From positions 1-5,191 of the forward strand of contig JAJYBX010000178.1 in NCBI GenBank assembly GCA_021778785.1: a DNA stretch of 5,191 nt. Direction: 5' to 3'. The notes below the pieces were generated by a model, which saw only the letters and a program-made list of their open reading frames with translations, was not told where the DNA came from and searched no databases. A program made the position numbers and the translations under genes. This stretch comes from Acidobacteriota bacterium. GTDB taxonomy: Bacteria > Acidobacteriota > Holophagae > Holophagales > Holophagaceae. This document shows, one piece after another, positions 1 to 5,191 of this stretch. Each line of letters opens with the position of its first letter. Positions within the stretch are counted from its first letter, which is position 1.

Positions 1-1
1 C

Positions 2-189
2 CGGAGGGTGCTGACGGTCGCCGACGACGAGCGGGCCATCCGCCAGGGCGTGATGCTCTGCTTCCTGATGGACGGGCAGTTCGTCCGGCTGTTCGCAAGC
101 CCCGAGGCCGCCGCGGCCGAGGGGCTCGTCTTCAGTTCCCAGCTGCTGCGCATCGCCCGGATGCCGGGCGCCTCCCGATCGGCTCCCTG

Positions 190-190
<1 letters not shown>
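2..190 (+). CDS. YfiR family (DUF4154) protein, C-terminal fragment
   Basis: The gene is cut by the left window edge, leaving 62 codons and a TGA stop. The fragment reads RRVLTVADDERA..., then G16-x-M18, then an F/V-rich strand (residues 19-31), then A-rich helix residues 35-39, then GLVFSSQLLRIA (41-52). This order (LTVxD, GxM, hydrophobic strand, AAxxxGLxxSSxLLxlA) is the C-terminal signature of the YfiR/DUF4154 family. Known members are small periplasmic proteins; in Pseudomonas YfiR restrains the inner-membrane cyclase YfiN. The signal peptide expected of the family lies outside the window. Only one cysteine (C20) is visible, so the disulfides of Pseudomonas YfiR cannot be assessed. The stop overlaps the next start by one base (TGATG), so the two genes are almost certainly co-transcribed and translationally coupled. 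The inferred role is as a periplasmic partner of the CHASE8 kinase encoded next. Confidence 0.85.
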
Positions 191-2558
<2,368 letters not shown>

Positions 2559-2562
<4 letters not shown>

Positions 2563-2936
2563 GGCGGATCCTGCTGGTGGAGGACAACGAGATGAACCGG
2601 GATGCCATCTCCCGGCTGCTGGAGCGCCGGGGGTTCACCGTCCTGACCGCTGCCGACGGGGCCGAGGGCGTCCGCCGCTGCCGGGAGGAACGGCCCGACC
2701 TGGTGCTCATGGATCTGGGCCTGCCGGTCCTGGACGGCTTCGAGGCCACCCGCCGCATCAAGGCCGATCCCGCCACGGCGGGCATCCCCGTGGTGGCCCT
2801 CACCGCGCGGGCCCTCACTTCGGACCGGGATGCCGCCCTGGCAGCCGGGTGCGTGGACTACGACATCAAGCCCGTGGACCTGGCCCGCCTGGTCGGGAAG
2901 ATCAGGGTCCTCCTGGGCGACGAGGCGACCTCATGA
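2559..2936 (+). CDS. Stand-alone receiver-domain response regulator
   Basis: A 125-residue single-domain CheY/DivK-like receiver with no output domain. It begins MRRILLVEDNEMNRD, with acidic pocket E8-D9, phospho-acceptor D52 (in MDLGLPVLDG), T82 (in VVALTAR) and K104 (in DIKPVD). All conserved residues for phosphorylation and switching are intact. The VEDNEMNR opening is typical of receivers that work in hybrid-kinase phosphorelays. The ATG at 2559 overlaps the kinase stop (ATGA). A G-run (GGGGG, 2549-2553) lies just upstream as a rough ribosome binding site. A longer frame is open upstream, but it only overlaps the kinase gene in another frame and lacks receiver homology before this Met. 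The likely role is as a phosphoryl shuttle or sink between the two kinases of the operon; it could also act by protein binding, as CheY and DivK do. Confidence 0.93.
2922..2925 (+). promoter_or_regulatory. Ribosome binding site of the REC-kinase gene
   Basis: GAGG lies 7 bases before the ATG at 2933, inside the end of the receiver gene, and supports that start. It can pair with CCTC (2929-2932) across a CGA loop. This 4-bp stem would hide the site until the ribosome translating the upstream gene opens it, which fits coupled translation. The stem is short, so this is only suggestive. Confidence 0.5.
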
Positions 2937-4126
2937 CCCCTGCGCATCCGGCCCGCATCCTGGTGGTGGACGACACCGACTTCAACCGCGAGGTGATGAC
3001 CCGCATCCTGGAGCGGGACGGCCATGTGGTGGAAACCGCGGAGGACGGCCGGGAGGCCCTGGACAAGCTCCAGACCGGCACCTACGACATGGTGCTCCTG
3101 GACGTGATGATGCCCCACGTGGATGGCATCCAGGTCATCGAGGCCATGCACGGGGATGAGCGGCTCCGGCGCCTCCCCGTGGTCATGCTCTCCGCCCTCA
3201 ACGAGCAGGAGAGCATCGTCCGGTGCATCCAGCTCGGCGCCCAGGACTACCTGCCCAAGCCCATCAACCAGCAGCTGCTCAAGGCGCGGATCCATGCCTG
3301 CCTGGAGAAGAAGCGCCGCCACGACCTGGAGGAGCAGTACACCCTGAGGGTGGAGTCCATCAGCGCCCAGCTCCAGGCCGCCAACGAGCAGCTCCGGCGG
3401 GCGAACCAGCTGAAGACGCGGTTCCTGGCCACGGCGGCCCACGACCTGAAGAACCCCCTCGGAGGGCTCCTCCTCCTGGCCGACCGCCTCCGGATGGACG
3501 CCGAGGCGGGAACCCAGGGCACCGCCATCCCCGGCCAGGCCCGGCGCATCGGGGAGGTGGTCCAGCGGATGCTGCACATCATCAACAGCCTGCTCGACAC
3601 GGCCGTGCAGGAGATCGGCGAGGTCACGCCGAATTTCGAGCAGGCGAACCTGGGGGACCTGGTCCACGACGTGGTGAAGGCCAACGAGCCCTATGCCGCC
3701 AGCAAGGAGATCCGGCTCCACTACCACGAGACCCTGGGCGGCGCGTGCTGGGGGCGGGTGGACCGTCTCCGCCTGGGCCAGGCCATCGACAACCTCGTGA
3801 ACAACGCCATCAAATACTCCCCCCTCGGCCGGAACGTCTGGGTGGAGGTCGCCCCGCGCCTGGCGGGCGGGGAGGAACGGGCGCGCATCGAGGTGCGGGA
3901 CGAGGGCCCCGGCCTCACGGCCGAGGACCAGGCCCAGGCCTTCGGCCTGTTCCAGCGCCTCTCGGCCCAGCCCACGGGCGGGGAGTACAGCACGGGCCTG
4001 GGCCTCTCCATCGTCAAGCAGATGGTGGAGCTGCACGGCGGCGGCGTCGCCATCGACAGCCACCCCGGACGCGGCGCCAGCTTCATCGTGGAGATCCCGC
4101 TTCGTTCCGGCCCACCCGCAGACTGA
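2933..4126 (+). CDS. Soluble receiver-histidine kinase (REC-HisKA-HATPase)
   Basis: A 397-residue protein without membrane segments or signal peptide, so cytoplasmic. The N-terminal REC (about 7-122) opens with ARILVVDDTDFNRE. It has acidic D13-D14, phospho-acceptor D57 (LLDVMMPHVDG), S87 and K109 (LPKP). A coiled-coil helix (about 122-160) leads to HisKA with AAHDLKNPL, phospho-acceptor H170. HATPase_c shows N287...N291 (DNLVNNAIKYSP), G1 box DEGPG (323-327), F box around 337-340 and G2 box STGLGL (353-358). The protein is therefore a kinase whose input is a receiver, able to be switched by phosphotransfer from another kinase. D171-x-x-N174 after the His matches the E/D-x-x-N/T motif linked to phosphatase activity in HisKA proteins. 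The start overlaps the previous stop (ATGA) and has GAGG seven bases upstream. A longer upstream in-frame stretch lacks homology. This is the last gene of the operon and ends 28 bases from a convergent gene. Its phosphoacceptor target is not encoded downstream. Confidence 0.94.
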   Translation: MTPAHPARILVVDDTDFNREVMTRILERDGHVVETAEDGREALDKLQTGTYDMVLLDVMMPHVDGIQVIEAMHGDERLRRLPVVMLSALNEQESIVRCIQLGAQDYLPKPINQQLLKARIHACLEKKRRHDLEEQYTLRVESISAQLQAANEQLRRANQLKTRFLATAAHDLKNPLGGLLLLADRLRMDAEAGTQGTAIPGQARRIGEVVQRMLHIINSLLDTAVQEIGEVTPNFEQANLGDLVHDVVKANEPYAASKEIRLHYHETLGGACWGRVDRLRLGQAIDNLVNNAIKYSPLGRNVWVEVAPRLAGGEERARIEVRDEGPGLTAEDQAQAFGLFQRLSAQPTGGEYSTGLGLSIVKQMVELHGGGVAIDSHPGRGASFIVEIPLRSGPPAD

Positions 4127-4131
4127 TCCTA

Positions 4132-4155
4132 CCCACAGCCCACGGCCCACAGCCC
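4132..4155 (-). repeat. Heptanucleotide tandem repeat with G-quadruplex pattern between convergent genes
   Basis: On the + strand the units CCCACAG (4132-4138), CCCACGG (4139-4145) and CCCACAG (4146-4152) are followed by CCC (4153-4155), giving 3.4 copies of a 7-base unit with one variant base. On the minus strand this reads G3-N4-G3-N4-G3-N4-G3, an exact match to the usual G-quadruplex rule (four G3 runs, loops of 4). The minus strand is the sense strand of the neighbouring reductase gene, so its mRNA would carry the G-rich run from the last base of its stop codon onward. It fills nearly all of the 28-base gap. No stem-loop with T-run was found here. A role in stopping the two converging transcripts is inferred only. 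Confidence 0.75.
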
Positions 4156-4913
4156 TAGGGGCACAGCCCGCCGTCCACGTTCACGATCTGGCCGCTCATG
4201 TAGCTGGCCCAGTCGGAGCAGAGGAAGGCCACCACGCCAGCCACCTCCTCGGGCTCGCCCTCGCGCTTGAGGATGGCGGGGGCCAGCATCTCGCGGCGGA
4301 CGTCTTCGGGCACGTCGGCCGTCAGTTCCGTGTGGATGAAGCCGGGGTTCACGGCGTTCACCAGGACGCCGAAGGGGGCCATCTCCCGGGCCAGGCTCTT
4401 GGTGAGGGCCATGACCGCGCCCTTGCTGGCGCCGTAGTTGGTCTGGCCCGCCTTCCCGATGAGGCCCGTGGGGCTGACGATGTTGACGATGCGACCCCAC
4501 TTGCGGGCCATCATGCCGCGGACGAAGGCCTTGGTGGCGTAGACCGTGCCCCGCAGGTTCACGTCCATCACCTCCTCCCACTTCTCGTCGCCCATGAGGA
4601 TGAAGGGGCCGTCCTTGCGGGTGCCGGCGTTGTTCACGAGGATATCCACCGGGCCCAGCTCCGCCTTCACCCGGTCGGCGCAGGCCTCCAGTTCCGCCTT
4701 CACCCGCACGTCCGCCAGCACGGCCAGGGACTTACGGCCCAGGGCGCGGATCTCCGTGGCCACGGCTTCGGCCAGCTCCAGGTTCGTGCGGGCGTGGACG
4801 GCCACATCCGCGCCCCAGCGGGCCAGTTCCACGGCGATGGCACGGCCGATCCCCCGGGACGAGCCGGTGACGAAGGCCGTGCGGCCGAGCAGGGGGGGAT
4901 GGTTGAAGGGCAT
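4155..4913 (-). CDS. fabG: FabG-like short-chain dehydrogenase/reductase (3-oxoacyl-ACP reductase type)
   Basis: A 252-residue classical SDR, the usual length for FabG. The Rossmann cofactor motif TGSSRGIG is at 16-23, with R20 typical of NADP(H)-preferring members. An acidic LADV follows (D68), then NNAG (94-97). The catalytic set is N119, S147 (IVSPTG), Y160 and K164 (NYGASKG), followed by NPGF (189-192) and the C-terminal VDGG (247-250). It is probably a cytoplasmic NAD(P)H-dependent ketoreductase acting on 3-oxoacyl thioesters. FabG paralogues are common and no other fatty-acid gene is nearby, so the exact substrate is uncertain. S-P-T after the catalytic strand differs from the more common SS. 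The ATG at 4913 is chosen because GTGAG lies 7 bases upstream and the SDR fold starts right after. An in-frame TTG at 4934 would add 7 residues but has no ribosome binding site. The gene converges on the kinase operon and diverges from phhB. Confidence 0.88.
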   Translation of the reverse strand: MPFNHPPLLGRTAFVTGSSRGIGRAIAVELARWGADVAVHARTNLELAEAVATEIRALGRKSLAVLADVRVKAELEACADRVKAELGPVDILVNNAGTRKDGPFILMGDEKWEEVMDVNLRGTVYATKAFVRGMMARKWGRIVNIVSPTGLIGKAGQTNYGASKGAVMALTKSLAREMAPFGVLVNAVNPGFIHTELTADVPEDVRREMLAPAILKREGEPEEVAGVVAFLCSDWASYMSGQIVNVDGGLCP

Positions 4914-4920
4914 GGCGGGA

Positions 4921-4925
4921 CTCAC
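4921..4925 (-). promoter_or_regulatory. Weak ribosome binding site deciding the SDR start
   Basis: The minus strand reads GTGAG here, 7 bases before the ATG at 4913. It matches the GGTGA end of the Shine-Dalgarno consensus only partly, but it is the only candidate and favours this ATG over the TTG at 4934. Confidence 0.4.
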
Positions 4926-4942
4926 GTTCAACAAACGAGTTA

Positions 4943-5019
4943 GGATGCACCTGGGAGACGAGCATGTCCAAGGATCTGGTGGACCCTGATGCCCTGGAGA
5001 CCTTCCTCAAGGTGCATCC
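4943..5019. repeat. 10-bp perfect inverted repeat spanning the phhB start
   Basis: GGATGCACCT (4943-4952) and its exact reverse complement AGGTGCATCC (5010-5019) flank the phhB ribosome binding site and first 15 codons, with a 57-base spacer. The pairing stops at both ends (A4942 with G5020, G4953 with A5009). It could be an mRNA structure enclosing the start region, or two operator sites in opposite orientation. Chance is also possible, since the second arm is coding sequence. Confidence 0.4.
4953..4957 (+). promoter_or_regulatory. Ribosome binding site of phhB
   Basis: GGGAG lies 6 bases before the ATG at 4964, good spacing for a Shine-Dalgarno site, and supports the chosen start. It directly follows one arm of a 10-base inverted repeat (4943-4952). 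Confidence 0.65.
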
Positions 5020-5191
5020 GGATTGGGTGGCCCAGGGCGAGGCCCACGGCCTCACCCTGCGGCGCCGCTACGCCTTCTCGGCCTACCCCCGGGGCCTGGG
5101 CTTCGTGGTGGCCGCCGCCGAGCATGCGGAGCGGGTGAACCACCATCCCGACCTGACCCTCGGCTACCGCTGGGTCGTGGCCGTGCTCACC
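4964..5191 (+). CDS. phhB: Pterin-4a-carbinolamine dehydratase, N-terminal part (cut by window end)
   Basis: Seventy-six codons are visible before the window ends; family members are about 95-110 residues, so roughly 20-30 are missing. The enzyme dehydrates 4a-hydroxytetrahydrobiopterin, recycling the cofactor used by aromatic amino acid hydroxylases; some bacterial homologues have been linked instead to molybdopterin metabolism. The diagnostic motif is E56-x3-H60-H61-P62-x5-Y68, which matches the family signature, and H60/H61 are the first two of the active-site histidines. The third histidine, expected about two residues past the edge, is not seen. The start MSKDLVDPDALETFL has a good GGGAG site six bases upstream. 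It is divergent from the reductase gene, 50 bases away. No hydroxylase gene is in view, so its physiological partner cannot be named. Confidence 0.9.
   Translation, partial: MSKDLVDPDALETFLKVHPDWVAQGEAHGLTLRRRYAFSAYPRGLGFVVAAAEHAERVNHHPDLTLGYRWVVAVLT

Larger units (their letters stand above)
4914..4963. promoter_or_regulatory. Divergent intergenic region between the SDR gene and phhB
   Basis: These 50 bases separate the two divergent starts and must hold, or lie next to, the control signals for both. The stretch is richer in A/T than its surroundings (4927-4946). TAGGAT (4941-4946) resembles a -10 box for phhB, but it would place the transcript start at the ribosome binding site and no good -35 box lies at the right distance. 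No convincing promoter pair was found on the minus strand either. Promoter elements may lie inside the opposite coding regions. Confidence 0.35.

Noticed and set aside
2849..2932. Upstream extension of the REC-kinase gene to an earlier start
   Set aside because: It would overlap the receiver gene by about 88 bases. The extra residues show no homology, while the ATG at 2933 has a ribosome binding site and the typical ATGA overlap.
2858..4150. Minus-strand open frame of 430 codons antisense to the REC-kinase
   Set aside because: Same artefact: it mirrors a clear kinase gene and shows no recognisable domain or plausible start context.
4127..4154. Intrinsic terminator between the convergent genes
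   Set aside because: No stem-loop followed by a T-run on either strand; the gap is taken up by the heptamer repeat instead.
4914..4934. TTG start at 4934 adding seven residues to the SDR
   Set aside because: Rare start codon without a ribosome binding site; the ATG at 4913 has a partial site at good spacing, and the SDR fold begins right after it.
4332..4943. Plus-strand open frame opposite the SDR gene
   Set aside because: Antisense shadow of a complete SDR with all catalytic residues; its own translation lacks any family feature.
4927..4946. Sigma-70-like promoter for phhB with TTCAAC and TAGGAT
   Set aside because: The two boxes are only 8 bases apart and the implied transcript start would fall at the ribosome binding site, so only the region and not a promoter is reported.

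Overview
This is a high-GC window with strong G/C preference at third codon positions and very tight gene packing. The predicted envelope architecture (a YfiR-family protein beside an inner-membrane kinase with an extracytoplasmic sensor domain) points to a Gram-negative bacterium. The style would fit an acidobacterium of the Holophaga/Geothrix type or another high-GC Gram-negative lineage. That placement is an impression, because no marker gene is present. No RNA gene, CRISPR array, insertion sequence or phage gene was seen.

Region 1 (1-4126, + strand) is a four-gene signalling operon whose genes all overlap by 1 or 4 bases. It contains the 3' end of a YfiR-family (DUF4154) periplasmic protein; a 790-residue membrane hybrid histidine kinase (TM, CHASE8, TM, HAMP, HisKA, HATPase, REC, REC); a 125-residue stand-alone receiver; and a 397-residue soluble REC-HisKA-HATPase protein. 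Together these give two kinase cores and four receiver domains. No Hpt domain, DNA-binding domain or GGDEF/EAL output domain is visible. In the known YfiBNR system, YfiR controls the diguanylate cyclase YfiN, whose periplasmic sensor is also of the CHASE8 type. Here the same kind of periplasmic pair appears to feed a phosphorelay instead of cyclic-di-GMP synthesis.

Region 2 (4127-4154) is the 28-base gap where the signalling operon meets a convergent gene. It is almost filled by a heptanucleotide tandem repeat (CCCACRG) that forms a textbook G-quadruplex pattern on the minus strand, starting at the last base of the convergent gene's stop codon. No classical terminator was seen.

Region 3 (4155-5191) holds a divergent pair. 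On the minus strand is a FabG-like short-chain dehydrogenase/reductase. On the plus strand is the 5' part of a pterin-4a-carbinolamine dehydratase (phhB type), cut by the window edge. They share a 50-base intergenic region. A 10-base perfect inverted repeat has one arm just before the phhB ribosome binding site and the other inside the phhB coding region. These two genes look like metabolic housekeeping functions unrelated to the signalling operon.
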